NCBI GenBank assembly: GCA_903863255.1
Contig: CAIPBJ010000123.1
Location: forward strand, 1-46,124
From: an uncultured Methylophilaceae bacterium
GTDB taxonomy: Bacteria > Pseudomonadota > Gammaproteobacteria > Burkholderiales > Methylophilaceae
Direction: 5' to 3'
Length of the DNA stretch: 46,124 nt
Positions 8,613 through 17,811 of the stretch are shown in pieces; the first letter of the stretch is position 1; the number at the start of each line of letters is the position of its first letter. The translations under genes were made by a program, and so were the position numbers. The notes under the pieces were generated by a model that was given only the letters and a program-made list of their open reading frames with translations, was not told the origin of the DNA and ran no database searches.

Positions 8613-9200
8613 TTACCCTGGCTTGACCGCAGATTTAGGCCGAAAGGATTGAACGATCGCCGGATCCGTTTCGATATACGGGGCTCCGATAAGGTCGAGG
8701 CAATAGGGTACCGCAGCGAAGATCCCATGAACCTTCACATTCCCGCTTGGGTCTTTCAATCCCTCAAGCGTTTGGGCAATGGATTTCGGCTGGCCGGGCA
8801 GATTGACGATCAGGCTTTGTTTGCGAATCACGGCTACCTGTCTGGAAAGGATAGCGGTAGGAACGAAGTTCAGGCTGATCTGACGCATCTGTTCACCGAA
8901 TCCGGGCATTTCCTTCTCACCTACGGCGAGCGTGGCCTCCGGGGTGACATCCCTAAGGGCGGGGCCCGTGCCGCCCGTTGTCAGGACCAGCGAGCAGCGT
9001 TCATCGTCGACTGCCTTGATCAGGGTGGACTCGATGACCTCGCGTTCATCGGGAATGAGGTAAGGGACGCATTCCCATGGCGTGACCAATGCATGATCAA
9101 GCCATTCCCGAAGCGAAGGGATGCCCTTGTCCTCGTAGGTTCCGCTGGACGCACGGTCGCTGATGGAAATCAGGCCGATCTTAATTATTTTCTCTTCCAT
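8613..9200 (-). CDS. mogA: Molybdopterin adenylyltransferase
   Basis: Adenylylates molybdopterin, preparing it for molybdate insertion by MoeA. The protein has 195 residues, the same length as the E. coli enzyme. Family motifs are SISDRASSGTYEDKG (12-26), TTGGTGP (74-80) followed by RDVTPEAT, MPGFGE (99-104) and NLPGQPKS (133-140). It heads the four-gene operon and is transcribed away from the PDZ lipoprotein gene across a 113-base gap. Its presence implies molybdoenzymes elsewhere in the genome. Confidence 0.94.
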   Translation of the reverse strand: MEEKIIKIGLISISDRASSGTYEDKGIPSLREWLDHALVTPWECVPYLIPDEREVIESTLIKAVDDERCSLVLTTGGTGPALRDVTPEATLAVGEKEMPGFGEQMRQISLNFVPTAILSRQVAVIRKQSLIVNLPGQPKSIAQTLEGLKDPSGNVKVHGIFAAVPYCLDLIGAPYIETDPAIVQSFRPKSAVKPG

Positions 9201-9313
9201 ATGAATTGTTTTACATTATCACTTGTCTAGATGGTTGTAATTCCGTTAAATAAGCGATAATCATATCATTCCTTGCTGCCGATTTTTAATTCATCCTAAT
9301 ATAAGGAAATAAC

Positions 9314-10063
9314 ATGCGTGTAGTCTTGATATCACTATTCATAATCGGTCTGGTCGCTTGCTCATCGACAGGACCGTCGAAGCAGGACGGCAAATCGGTC
9401 ACGAACGAGAACCCTTATGAATCGACCTATGTTGCATCCAAGCCTTCCAATTCACCGCGCCAACCCATGCCGAACGGTCCGAAGATTTACCGGGGCGTGG
9501 ACAAGGACAAGGATTATGAGCGAATGGAGCAGCGAGGATTCGAGTTCGTCGGGTATTCCAACTTCACGGCAGGTAACATCTCACCCAATCTGATGATTCC
9601 CCAGGCGAAGAAGGTCAAAGCCGATGTGGTGATGGTGTATACCGAACGGACAGGCGAGATAGCAGAGGGCTTCGGCGAGATGAAGCTGGAACAGGCCAGG
9701 CGGAAGAACGGGGGCGATAAGAGTGGCGACGAGCTGCAGGACAAGTCGCAGTACACCTATTATGCGGCTTATTGGTCGAAGCTGGCCCCACCCGTACTGG
9801 GTGTGCATGTCAAACCCAGTATCAACGAGAATGCGCCCAGAGGGCTTATCATCGTCCGCGTGATCGATGGTTCCCCCGCTGACCAGATCGGTCTTCAGGA
9901 AGAGGATATACTTCAATCGGTCGGAGACGTCGTATTGGGAACGATGGATACCCTGGGGCAGGCGACGCAGCGGTATTCGGGACAAACGGTGGACATTGTC
10001 TATGTTCGGGACGGTAAGGTCTTCAAAACCAAGGTCAAGCTGAACAAGCGGAACAGCTCCTGA
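9314..10063 (+). CDS. PDZ-domain lipoprotein
   Basis: A 249-residue envelope protein of unknown role. Residues 1-15 form a lipoprotein signal peptide with lipobox LVAC and lipidated Cys16. A low-complexity stretch follows, then an uncharacterised domain (about 50-150, with YRGVDKDKDYERM). The C-terminal PDZ domain (about 165-245) has the core pattern LIIVRVIDGSPADQIGLQEEDI, the carboxylate-binding and helix segments seen in DegP and RseP PDZ domains. No protease triad is present, so it probably binds C-terminal peptides or acts as an adaptor. AAGGAA precedes the ATG. The next gene, a Gcr-family membrane protein, starts 39 bases downstream, suggesting a two-gene operon. Confidence 0.85.
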   Translation: MRVVLISLFIIGLVACSSTGPSKQDGKSVTNENPYESTYVASKPSNSPRQPMPNGPKIYRGVDKDKDYERMEQRGFEFVGYSNFTAGNISPNLMIPQAKKVKADVVMVYTERTGEIAEGFGEMKLEQARRKNGGDKSGDELQDKSQYTYYAAYWSKLAPPVLGVHVKPSINENAPRGLIIVRVIDGSPADQIGLQEEDILQSVGDVVLGTMDTLGQATQRYSGQTVDIVYVRDGKVFKTKVKLNKRNSS

Positions 10064-10102
10064 TCGGTAATGCAAAGAATGCATAAGAGAACCTGAGGGG
10101 CC

Positions 10103-12082
10103 ATGCAAGCGATCATACAAAGATACATCGACCAGGGGGGCGATGCAGCAGACCTGTTTGTCGAGCTTTTTGACATCGTTCGGCCTGAAAAGCCAAGGAT
10201 GGCATTCCAGGCGGTGCATTCCATACAGGCGCTCTGCCATGTGCTCGATCACAACCCGGGATACGCCGAATTCGTCAGGTCGAAGTTGCTGTTCCTTCTG
10301 GTTCAGTGCAAACCGGTCTCGCTTTATGTCGATTCTGGCATCCAGCCTAACACCGGTTTCTTCACGGAGATGCGAAGAAGGATCGGTCATAAGTTCCTGC
10401 CGGATGCCATGGATCGCGCCTACCTCAAAGATCTATTCACCCTGATATTCAACCAGGCCACGGATGAGGAATGGGTGTTGGCAGTTCCTGATGAGGTCTG
10501 GATCGACCTGATCCATTCCTTGCGTATTGAGGATGCGCCTCCAGAGAGCCTGCTGCAATCGAGGCAAGGGTTGCTCGATGCCCTGCAGGTTTTGTCCTAC
10601 AGGCTTGCTGCGGCGGGTTTGGAGCAGGAACTCGTTCAGAATCACCCGGAACTCGAGGAGCATGTCTCGCCCTTCATGATGCAGCAGTCCGAACTGGCGT
10701 CCTTGCTCAAGTACCCTGAAGACCCTGCTGCACAGGTCGATCGCATCATGGTCACGCTCACGCTTTGCCGGGAGGTCATTTTCAAGATCAGGAGGAACAG
10801 TGCCAGAACCGGTACGAGTATCAACCTGACTTTCCTGCTGCAAGGCATGAGTCAGCAGATCATGAGAATGGAGTTGCTGCTCACGCTCGTCAGAAGATCC
10901 AGTATGAACCAGAAGCTGGATTATTACTGCATCGCGCTCTTTAAAACCCTGGTAAGTGCTGAAAGCCATAAGAACGACGTCAGGCAGCACTGGCGGCAGA
11001 ATATGGAGATACTGGCTTTACGCGTCACGGAGAACGCAAGCCGAACCGGTGAACACTACATCACGACCAATCGACAGGAATATTTTTCCCTGATGCGCTC
11101 GGCGATGGGTGCCGGCGTCGCGATAGTTCTGATGGCGATGATCAAGCTCACCATCGCAAAGCATCATCTGCCTCCCTTGACCGAGGCGATCCTGTTCAGC
11201 CTCAATTATGGCTTCGGCTTCATGCTGATCCATATCCTGCATTTCACGGTGGCAACCAAGCAACCTGCCATGACGGCAGCAGCCATCGCCTCGAGCATCG
11301 ATGAGAGCGATGGGAATGGCAGGAATCTGGATAAACTGGTGACGATCATTTCCTATACCATGCGCAGCCAGGTAGTGGCGATCTTCGGGAATGTGGTGGT
11401 GGCGGTTCCGATGGCGATGATGGTCGCTTCGCTCTATCTCTGGTGCAGCGGGCATCCTTTCGTCGATTCCGATAAGGCTAACCACCTTCTTCAGGATATC
11501 CATCCTTTCCGCAGCGGCGCTCTCCTCTATGCTGGCATCGCGGGAGTGTGCCTTTTCCTGTCTGGCTTGATCGCCGGTTATCACGACAACATTGCCATCT
11601 ACAATAAGATTCCTCAGCGAATCAAGGCGTTGCCATGGCTCCAGAGGTTACTGGGGGAACGTCGGCTGGAACGTGTCGCCGATTATATCGAGAACAATCT
11701 GGGTGCGCTTGCCGGAAACTTCTATTTTGGCTGCCTGCTTGGAGGTATGGCTGCCATAGGCGTGCTCCTGGGGCTCCCCATCGACATCCGCCATATCGCC
11801 TTCTCGTCAGCTTTCGTCGGTTTCTCGCTCGCAGGCCTTCACTTTGATGTCGCCCTTGAAACGGTAATGATCTCGGCTTCGGGCGTGCTGTTGATCGGTG
11901 TGGTCAATCTGCTGGTTAGTTTCTCACTGGCGCTCTATGTCGCGATGAAATCCCGCAAGCTCAGTTTCATGCAATGGCCAAGATTGCTCAAGGCGGTTCT
12001 GGTACGGATCAATGAACATCCCCGTGAGTTTCTATGGATACCTCACAAGGAAGAGACTCCTGAAGTTGATTCCGTCAATTAA
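10103..12082 (+). CDS. Gcr-family membrane protein (annotated elsewhere as 'site-specific recombinase')
   Basis: A 659-residue protein resembling the family traditionally named site-specific recombinase Gcr. The sequence does not look like a recombinase: the first 330 residues are soluble and helix-rich, and the rest holds six or seven hydrophobic segments (about 332-351, 361-384, 422-446, 472-493, 537-560 and 565-614). I see neither a Ser-recombinase nor a Tyr-recombinase catalytic pattern. It is therefore better described as an integral inner-membrane protein of unknown function, possibly in envelope homeostasis or transport. It follows the PDZ lipoprotein by 39 bases, and its stop overlaps the stop of the convergent yjgA. 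Confidence 0.8.
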   Translation: MQAIIQRYIDQGGDAADLFVELFDIVRPEKPRMAFQAVHSIQALCHVLDHNPGYAEFVRSKLLFLLVQCKPVSLYVDSGIQPNTGFFTEMRRRIGHKFLPDAMDRAYLKDLFTLIFNQATDEEWVLAVPDEVWIDLIHSLRIEDAPPESLLQSRQGLLDALQVLSYRLAAAGLEQELVQNHPELEEHVSPFMMQQSELASLLKYPEDPAAQVDRIMVTLTLCREVIFKIRRNSARTGTSINLTFLLQGMSQQIMRMELLLTLVRRSSMNQKLDYYCIALFKTLVSAESHKNDVRQHWRQNMEILALRVTENASRTGEHYITTNRQEYFSLMRSAMGAGVAIVLMAMIKLTIAKHHLPPLTEAILFSLNYGFGFMLIHILHFTVATKQPAMTAAAIASSIDESDGNGRNLDKLVTIISYTMRSQVVAIFGNVVVAVPMAMMVASLYLWCSGHPFVDSDKANHLLQDIHPFRSGALLYAGIAGVCLFLSGLIAGYHDNIAIYNKIPQRIKALPWLQRLLGERRLERVADYIENNLGALAGNFYFGCLLGGMAAIGVLLGLPIDIRHIAFSSAFVGFSLAGLHFDVALETVMISASGVLLIGVVNLLVSFSLALYVAMKSRKLSFMQWPRLLKAVLVRINEHPREFLWIPHKEETPEVDSVN

Positions 12083-12648
12083 CCTTCATCGGTCTCGGGA
12101 AGGTCTTCTTCGGGGACGTCCTTGCCTGGTGCAGTGAGCTCGCGAAGATACTTGAAGAGTTCCCTGCTGTTCTTTGGCGGCTTGTTCTCCGCTTGTTCAT
12201 GCCTGGCGTTGCGGATCAACGTCCTGACCTTCTGTGTGTCCACGGTCGGGTATTGGGCGATCAGTTCGGAAAGCGCGACGTCCTCTCCGATCAAACGGCT
12301 GCGCCAGCGTTCCAGTTGATGAAAGTAGGCATTCTCGGCGCTGTTTTTGCCTTCCCATCGCTGGAGTTGATCCTCGATAGGCAACGTGTCGACTTCCCGC
12401 ATCAGCCTTCCGATATATTGCATCTGCCGGCGCGTTGCCCCGTTGGCCGTGATTCGTTTGGCTTCCAGGATCGCATCCAGGAGATTCTCGGGAAGGTTGA
12501 GCTTCTGAAGTTTGTCCTTGGATAGGCCCACAAGCGTGACCCCAAGGTCCTGAAGCGCATCCATGGCAGCCTTGCGCTTTGTCTTGCTTATCGGATCTTC
12601 GTGATTTTCCGAAAGATTAGATGATTCGATTGTCTTCTTTGATTTCAT
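12079..12648 (-). CDS. darP: Ribosome biogenesis factor DarP/YjgA (DUF615)
   Basis: Member of the YjgA/DarP family, which associates with late 50S ribosomal precursors. The protein has 189 residues, mostly alpha-helical and strongly charged, with the diagnostic segment RRQMQYIGRLMR (73-84) and the SRLIGEDVALSELI segment. The N-terminus is a lysine-rich disordered tail. It is divergent from pmbA with only a short spacer, the arrangement seen throughout Beta- and Gammaproteobacteria, and convergent with the Gcr gene with overlapping stops. Confidence 0.94.
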   Translation of the reverse strand: MKSKKTIESSNLSENHEDPISKTKRKAAMDALQDLGVTLVGLSKDKLQKLNLPENLLDAILEAKRITANGATRRQMQYIGRLMREVDTLPIEDQLQRWEGKNSAENAYFHQLERWRSRLIGEDVALSELIAQYPTVDTQKVRTLIRNARHEQAENKPPKNSRELFKYLRELTAPGKDVPEEDLPETDEG

Positions 12649-12686
12649 AGTGAGGTATGATAACAGTTTTTTCCCGAGAGTTATTT

Positions 12687-14045
12687 GTGACTGAGATCGC
12701 CCAAACGAAAACAGGGTTTAGCTACACCCAGGAAGAACTGCAGCAAATGACTGCCGACGTTCTGGCCTTGGCCAGGTCTTTAGGGGCCAGCGCGGCAGAA
12801 ACGGAAGTGAGCCTTGGCATGGGGCAGAACGTCTCGGTGCGCATGGGGGAGACGGAAACCATTGAATACAATCGCGACAAGGGTGTCTCTGTGTCCGTTT
12901 ACTTCGGACAGCAAAAAGGGCACGCAAGTACGTCGGATCTCTCGCCTCAGGCGATTCAGGACACGGTCAAGGCGGCGTGCAGCATTGCCCGTTACACGGC
13001 TAAAGATGAGTTCTGCGGATTGGCAGACAAGGATCTGATGGCAAAGGAGATCCCTTTCCTTGACTTGTACCATCACTGGCCCATATCCGTGGAAGAGGCG
13101 ATCGAGATGGCCAAGGAATGCGAATCTTATGCGCTCGGTGTTGACGAGCGCATAACCAACACGGAAGGTGCGTCGGTCTCCACGTATGAAGGCATGTTCG
13201 TTTATGCCAATTCCAACGGCTTCTCAGGCGGGTATGCCAGTTCAAGACATGGATTAAGCTGTTCCGTTATTGCCGAAGACGGACCGGAAGGCATGCAAAG
13301 GGACTACTGGTATACCAGTGCACGTGCGGCATCCGATCTGGAATCAGCGAAGCATGTAGGTCAGATGGCCGGAAACCGTACGATCAAACGAATCGGCAGC
13401 AAGAAGATCAAGACGGCGAAAGTGCCGGTGATATTTGAGTCGACTCTGGCCTCCGGCCTGATATCGCATCTTATTTCAGCTGTTTCAGGCGGCAGTCTTT
13501 ATCGTAAATCATCTTTCCTGCTGGACAGCCTCGGAAAGCAGGTCATGTCACCGAACGTGACCATTGAGGAACTGCCGCATATCAGGAAAGGATTGGCCAG
13601 CAGTCCTTTCGACAACGAAGGTGTCGCCACCCGTTCCAGAACGCTTGTGCAGGATGGGATACTTCAGGGGTACGTTTTATCCAGTTATTCGGCACGCAAG
13701 CTCGGCATGGTCACCACGGGTAACGCAGGCGGCAATCATAACCTGATCGTGAAGCCGGGCGATATGAACCTTGAGGCCCTGCTGAAGTACATGGGAACCG
13801 GACTCGTCGTGACCGAATTGCTGGGTCATGGCGTGAACATGGTCACCGGCGACTATTCCAGGGGGGCAGCCGGTTACTGGGTCGAGAACGGCGTGATCCT
13901 TCACCCGGTCGAAGAGATAACCATCGCAGGCAACCTCAGGGAGATGTTCATGCAGATACTGGCTGTGGGGAACGATGTCCTGATTCAGGGTTCGAAACAG
14001 GTCGGCTCCATTCTTGTTGAGAGTATGACTGTCGCGGGCGAATAG
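12687..14045 (+). CDS. pmbA: Metalloprotease PmbA (TldE)
   Basis: Partner of TldD in the TldD/TldE protease, which matures peptide antibiotics such as microcins and degrades the CcdA antitoxin. The TldE subunit lacks the metal-binding HExxxH of TldD, and none is seen here. The C-terminal signature LLGHGVNMVTGDYSRGAAG is present at about residues 378-396 from the start chosen. I favour the GTG at 12687, preceded by a GAGAG ribosome site; an in-frame ATG at 12657 would add ten residues but overlaps the short spacer to yjgA and has a ribosome site too close to it. tldD is not in the window. Confidence 0.95.
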   Translation: MTEIAQTKTGFSYTQEELQQMTADVLALARSLGASAAETEVSLGMGQNVSVRMGETETIEYNRDKGVSVSVYFGQQKGHASTSDLSPQAIQDTVKAACSIARYTAKDEFCGLADKDLMAKEIPFLDLYHHWPISVEEAIEMAKECESYALGVDERITNTEGASVSTYEGMFVYANSNGFSGGYASSRHGLSCSVIAEDGPEGMQRDYWYTSARAASDLESAKHVGQMAGNRTIKRIGSKKIKTAKVPVIFESTLASGLISHLISAVSGGSLYRKSSFLLDSLGKQVMSPNVTIEELPHIRKGLASSPFDNEGVATRSRTLVQDGILQGYVLSSYSARKLGMVTTGNAGGNHNLIVKPGDMNLEALLKYMGTGLVVTELLGHGVNMVTGDYSRGAAGYWVENGVILHPVEEITIAGNLREMFMQILAVGNDVLIQGSKQVGSILVESMTVAGE

Positions 14046-14055
14046 AGCCTGTGAT

Positions 14056-14796
14056 TTATTTGGCTGAAGCCGGCGCCGTATCCTGGCTGTCGTATTCTTC
14101 GAAGTTCTCGTCTGTATCCGGTTTTCCGTTGATCTGCAAATGACGCCGTTGCAGGTAGGCATCACGCATGAATACATACGGGTCAAGCGCGGCATCATCG
14201 ACAAGGTCACTTGCCGGCAGGTATTGGGCACGCTTGTCAAGGAACTTGGTGGCCACGAGGCTGTTGCGGACACTTGGTGAGTCAATGTAGCCTAGCGGGT
14301 CGAAGGCATAACTGTCTACGACAAGGCCGCCCGTGTCCCTTACCGTGCTAGGTCCCAGGAATGGAAGCACAAGATAGGCTCCATCGCCTACTCCGTAGTG
14401 TCCAAGTGTCTTGCCAAAATCCTCGTTATACTGTTTCACTCCGTCCATGGAGGCGACATCGATCAGGCCAGCGATCCCGAATGTGCTGTTGATCACGAAT
14501 CGGCCGGCACTGTCGGCTGCTTCATTGAACTTGAACTGCAATAGCTGATTGACCGTTGTCACGAGCGTACCAAGATTGGTGAAGAAGTTATTGATTCCGC
14601 TGCGGACAGGTACGGGTGTGACGGCCTTGTATGCGCCTGCAACCGGTTTGATGACTGCCTTGTCGGCCACATCATTGAATTTGTAGACGCCTCTGTTGAT
14701 GCCTTCGAGCGGGTCCTTGTTCGCCACCGTGGTGCAGCCGTTCAACGCCATAGCCATGGAAAGGAAAGCTATGACAGGTAGTAATTTGTTGCGCAT
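14056..14796 (-). CDS. mlaA: Phospholipid-transport lipoprotein MlaA (VacJ)
   Basis: Outer-membrane lipoprotein that removes misplaced phospholipids from the outer leaflet and passes them to MlaC. The chosen start (ATG at 14796) gives a clean lipoprotein signal peptide ending in ALNGC; an in-frame ATG at 14844 would add 16 residues ahead of it. The mature part has the family segments DPLEGINRGVYKFND, a hydrophobic helix near NNFFTNLGTLVTTVNQLL, and LGHYGVGDGAYLVLPFLGPS. The C-terminus is a disordered acidic tail. The remaining mla genes are not nearby. It is convergent with pmbA across ten bases. Confidence 0.94.
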   Translation of the reverse strand: MRNKLLPVIAFLSMAMALNGCTTVANKDPLEGINRGVYKFNDVADKAVIKPVAGAYKAVTPVPVRSGINNFFTNLGTLVTTVNQLLQFKFNEAADSAGRFVINSTFGIAGLIDVASMDGVKQYNEDFGKTLGHYGVGDGAYLVLPFLGPSTVRDTGGLVVDSYAFDPLGYIDSPSVRNSLVATKFLDKRAQYLPASDLVDDAALDPYVFMRDAYLQRRHLQINGKPDTDENFEEYDSQDTAPASAK

Positions 14797-14989
14797 TTGA
14801 TATTCCATCGTATTCTTTGAGCCCTTGGAAATGATCCGAGCCATGATTGTTAATTCAACTTTAACGTAGCAAACTGGCCTTGTCCACTATTTTGATTGGC
14901 TTGTAGTCAATCTTTGTCACAATCTAAAGTCGTCAGTATAGACATTGTAACAGTCTGGAGATAGCACAAAAAACACTATTAAATCATGG

Positions 14990-16441
14990 TTATTCATTAT
15001 TTTGATCCTTGTTCGAGGCTGACTTGTAGATTTCCAGGGCACGTAACCGTCGCGAGGCGTGATCCACAACGGGTCTGGGGTAGGCTCTTCCAATAGGGAT
15101 ATCGAGTTCATTCTGTCTTTGCTCTGTCATCAGCCAGGGAGCATGGATTTCCTTTTTATTGCATCCTGCAAGTTCAGGCACGTATTTCCGGATAAAGTTT
15201 CCTTCAGGATCAAATTTCTCGCTTTGCGTGATTGGATTGAATATCCTGAACCAGGGTTGTGAATCGCAGCCTGTCGAAGCGGCCCATTGCCATCCGCCGT
15301 TATTCGCGCTCAAGTCGAAATCGATGAGCTTGTCAGCAAAATAGCGTTCGCCCCAGCGCCAGTCCACAAGAAGATCCTTGATAAGGAAGCTTGCCGTCAC
15401 CATCCTGAGCCGGTTATGCATGTAACCGGTCAGGTTCAATTGGCGCATGGCGGCATCCACGAGAGGATAGCCCGTCCTGCCTTCACGCCATGCCTGAAAA
15501 AGCCCGGTGTCATTCTCAAACGCCAGTGATTCGAATGAAGGCTTGAATGCCCTGCCAATCCCGACCCTTGGATGATGGTGGAGGATCTGGAAATAGAAAT
15601 CCCGCCAAATGAGCTCGGATAACCAGATGTCCGCCCCTCTCGATCGAACCGAGAGTGCCGTCCTGAATAGTTCCCTGATCGAAACGGTGCCGAAACGCAG
15701 GTGCACGGATAGGTAGGAGGGACCTTTTAAGGACGGGTAGTCTCGTGTGTCACCGTATTTCGAAATGCGTCCCTTGAAGTCCTCCAGCAGTTTACGGCCG
15801 CCTGACATGCCTGTCGGAAGACGCATGTTCGATAAGTTCGTCCTTTGGAAACCCAAATGCTCCAGGGCCGGAAGCGCATCGGCCTGGAATCGGGCCAGTT
15901 TTGAAACGTGTCTTTCAACAGGATAAGCCTGCACCTGCGGAAGGTCCAGTTTCTTCAGGTAAGCGTTCTTGTAAGGTGTAAAGACGCCAAAGGGTTTGTC
16001 AGCCTGGCTCAGTACCTCGGACTGTTCGAAAATGACCTGGTCCTTGAACTGGAGAAAGTCCTTTCCGCTTTCGGATAGCCGTAAAGCGACCTCCTTATCC
16101 CGGCTCAATGCGTCAGGCTCATAATCGCGAGCCGAAAAGACCGCATCGGCGTCTAGCTTGGCGGCCAGTTCCGGTATGCAGCGGCGGGGGTCCCCATGAA
16201 GTACGATCAGATCGCTTCCATGCTCTTTCAGGGTGGCTTTGAGTTCCTTGATGCTCTCCCATATGAATTCGACTCTTCGGTCCGCTTTGTCGGCAAGCCG
16301 ATCGAGTATGCGGGTGTCGAATACAAAGACACAGTAGACCTGACTGCACCTTTGCAAGGCCTCGTAAAGGGGTGCGTTGTCGAAGTCGCGAAGATCCCGC
16401 CGAAACCAGGCGAGGCCGATATGGAATTGTTTGTTAGTCAT
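14990..16441 (-). CDS. phrB: Deoxyribodipyrimidine photolyase (class I CPD photolyase)
   Basis: Light-driven repair of cyclobutane pyrimidine dimers using FADH-. The 483 residues fit the class I family. The N-terminal Rossmann-like antenna domain opens with LAWFRRDLRDFDN (10-22). The C-terminal FAD domain has SELIWRDFYFQILHHHP (275-291), the YMHNRLRM loop (340-347) and the FAD-binding stretch at 361-386 with WRWGERYFA and NNGGWQW. The aspartate replacing asparagine in plant cryptochromes is not relevant here; Asn at NNGG agrees with photolyase. It is not in an obvious operon: 73 bases separate it from rlmH on the same strand. Confidence 0.95.
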   Translation of the reverse strand: MTNKQFHIGLAWFRRDLRDFDNAPLYEALQRCSQVYCVFVFDTRILDRLADKADRRVEFIWESIKELKATLKEHGSDLIVLHGDPRRCIPELAAKLDADAVFSARDYEPDALSRDKEVALRLSESGKDFLQFKDQVIFEQSEVLSQADKPFGVFTPYKNAYLKKLDLPQVQAYPVERHVSKLARFQADALPALEHLGFQRTNLSNMRLPTGMSGGRKLLEDFKGRISKYGDTRDYPSLKGPSYLSVHLRFGTVSIRELFRTALSVRSRGADIWLSELIWRDFYFQILHHHPRVGIGRAFKPSFESLAFENDTGLFQAWREGRTGYPLVDAAMRQLNLTGYMHNRLRMVTASFLIKDLLVDWRWGERYFADKLIDFDLSANNGGWQWAASTGCDSQPWFRIFNPITQSEKFDPEGNFIRKYVPELAGCNKKEIHAPWLMTEQRQNELDIPIGRAYPRPVVDHASRRLRALEIYKSASNKDQNNE

Positions 16442-16514
16442 AAATCGATTGCTGATCCAGCATGCCGGAGAAAAACAGGATGTTGCAAGGCTTCCTGTCT
16501 GGCCGGTATCCGAA

Positions 16515-16982
16515 TCATTCCCGGTGGTATGGATGATTCTGAATGACAGTGTATGCGCGATAAAGTTGCTCGCTCAATAATACGCGCACCATGCCATGGG
16601 GCAGCGTGAGCCTGGAAAGACTCCATTGCCATTGGGCTTTTTGCTTGATCGACGGGTGCAGGCCGTCCGCACCGCCCACGACAAGGCAGATATCCCTGCC
16701 AAGGCCTTGCCATTGTTTCAACTTCTCGGTAAGTTGCAGCGTACTGACTTCCTGGCCTCGCTCATCGAGGGCGATCAGGCAATCCTTCCCTGCGATTTCC
16801 AGAATGCGTTTGGCTTCCGATTCCTGAACGGTTTCGCTGTTCTTTCCGGACGCACGCTTGTCCGGTTTGATCTCAACGATCTCGGTTTGCAGTTCACGCG
16901 GCATCCGTTTCAGGTATTCTTCGCATGCCAGATCGATCCATCCGGGCATTTTATGGCCGACAGAAAGTATCCTGATTCGCAA
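16515..16982 (-). CDS. rlmH: 23S rRNA (pseudouridine-1915-N3)-methyltransferase
   Basis: SPOUT-family methyltransferase that methylates pseudouridine 1915 in helix 69 of 23S rRNA on assembled 70S ribosomes. The 155 residues are the standard length. The deep-knot motifs are visible: LIALDERGQEVST, then VVGGADGLHPS, and the C-terminal LSLSxLTLPHGMVRVLLSEQLYRA region ending in NHPYHRE. It follows rsfS by five bases; this rsfS-rlmH pair is near-universal in bacteria. Confidence 0.97.
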   Translation of the reverse strand: MRIRILSVGHKMPGWIDLACEEYLKRMPRELQTEIVEIKPDKRASGKNSETVQESEAKRILEIAGKDCLIALDERGQEVSTLQLTEKLKQWQGLGRDICLVVGGADGLHPSIKQKAQWQWSLSRLTLPHGMVRVLLSEQLYRAYTVIQNHPYHRE

Positions 16983-16987
16983 ATGGG

Positions 16988-17359
16988 TCAGGCCGCGCTG
17001 GCGGCCGGAAGTTTTGGCGGGTTGCGACGGACTTCAGCCTCACCCCATAACTGTTCGAGGTTATAGTAGGCGCGGGAAGCCGGTATCATGATATGGACGA
17101 CGATGTCGTTCAGGTCGACCAGCACCCATTCTCCATCCTGTTCTCCTTCAGTCCCCCGAATGTCGACCCCTTTTTCCTTGAGTTTGTCACGGACGTTGTC
17201 GGCGATCGCCTTGGCCTGACGGGTGGAGTTTGCGCTTGCAACGATCATGTAGCTTGTCATCGAGGTGAGCTTCCTCACATCCATTACCGTGATGTCAAAG
17301 GCCTTGATATCCTCGAGTGCATCGATGATCGCCAGTTTCATTTCTTCTAGATTTAACAT
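16988..17359 (-). CDS. rsfS: Ribosomal silencing factor RsfS
   Basis: Binds ribosomal protein uL14 and blocks joining of the subunits when nutrients are short. The 123-residue protein has the RsfS/Iojap core, including DITVMDVRKLTSMTSYMIVAS and the GTEGEQDGEWVLVDLNDIVVHI strand. It begins directly after the panD stop with no gap and precedes rlmH, so the three are probably cotranscribed. nadD, often upstream of rsfS, is replaced here by panD. Confidence 0.96.
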   Translation of the reverse strand: MLNLEEMKLAIIDALEDIKAFDITVMDVRKLTSMTSYMIVASANSTRQAKAIADNVRDKLKEKGVDIRGTEGEQDGEWVLVDLNDIVVHIMIPASRAYYNLEQLWGEAEVRRNPPKLPAASAA

Positions 17360-17740
17360 TTATGCCGCTTGTACAGGAATATTGAAGCGTTGGTCTTTGA
17401 TGCGGTTGTCGTGATCCACATAGACGAGAAGGGGTTGGAACTTCTCGAGTTCGATTTCTGAGTAATTGGCATAACTCACGATGATGACGATATCATTGGG
17501 GTTGGCCTTGTGCGCAGCCGCTCCGTTCACCGAGATGATGCCCGAGTTTCGTTTTGCCCGAATGGCATACGTCGTAAATCGTTCACCATTTGTTACATTG
17601 TAGATGTTGATCTGTTCGTATTCGCGAATATTGGCGGCATCAAGCAGATTCTCATCGATCGCGCACGATCCCTCGTACTCCAGTTCGGAGTGAGTCACAC
17701 GTGCGCGGTGCAGTTTGGACTTCAGCATTGTTCTTTGCAT
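17360..17740 (-). CDS. panD: Aspartate 1-decarboxylase
   Basis: Makes beta-alanine from aspartate for pantothenate synthesis. It is made as a proenzyme that self-cleaves between Gly24 and Ser25 to form the catalytic pyruvoyl group; that site is intact (EYEGS, 21-25). Further family motifs are [11 protein letters not shown] and NGAAAH. The 126 residues match E. coli, and the start [13 protein letters not shown] aligns with homologues. It precedes rsfS with no gap and is separated from panC and panB by the esterase gene. A promoter candidate lies at 17765-17794. Confidence 0.98.
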   Translation of the reverse strand: MQRTMLKSKLHRARVTHSELEYEGSCAIDENLLDAANIREYEQINIYNVTNGERFTTYAIRAKRNSGIISVNGAAAHKANPNDIVIIVSYANYSEIELEKFQPLLVYVDHDNRIKDQRFNIPVQAA

Positions 17741-17764
17741 AGTACTGACTTATATAGATAATTG

Positions 17765-17794
17765 TTTATATTATAATGTAAAGTTGGCTTTCAA
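17765..17794 (-). promoter_or_regulatory. Candidate sigma-70 promoter for panD-rsfS-rlmH
   Basis: On the minus strand TTGAAA (17794-17789) and TATAAA (17770-17765) are separated by 18 bases and lie 25 bases upstream of the panD ATG. A TATAAT also occurs within the spacer, at poorer spacing. The surrounding intergenic DNA is AT-rich. Confidence 0.45.
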
Positions 17795-17811
17795 TAAAAC
17801 ATCTATATGTT

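Noticed and set aside
9581-10390. Minus-strand frame across the PDZ and Gcr genes
   Set aside because: It covers the junction of two well-supported plus-strand genes and its translation is not protein-like.
10103-12082. Site-specific recombinase function for the Gcr protein
   Set aside because: The name belongs to the family, but the protein is a multi-span membrane protein without a recombinase active-site pattern.
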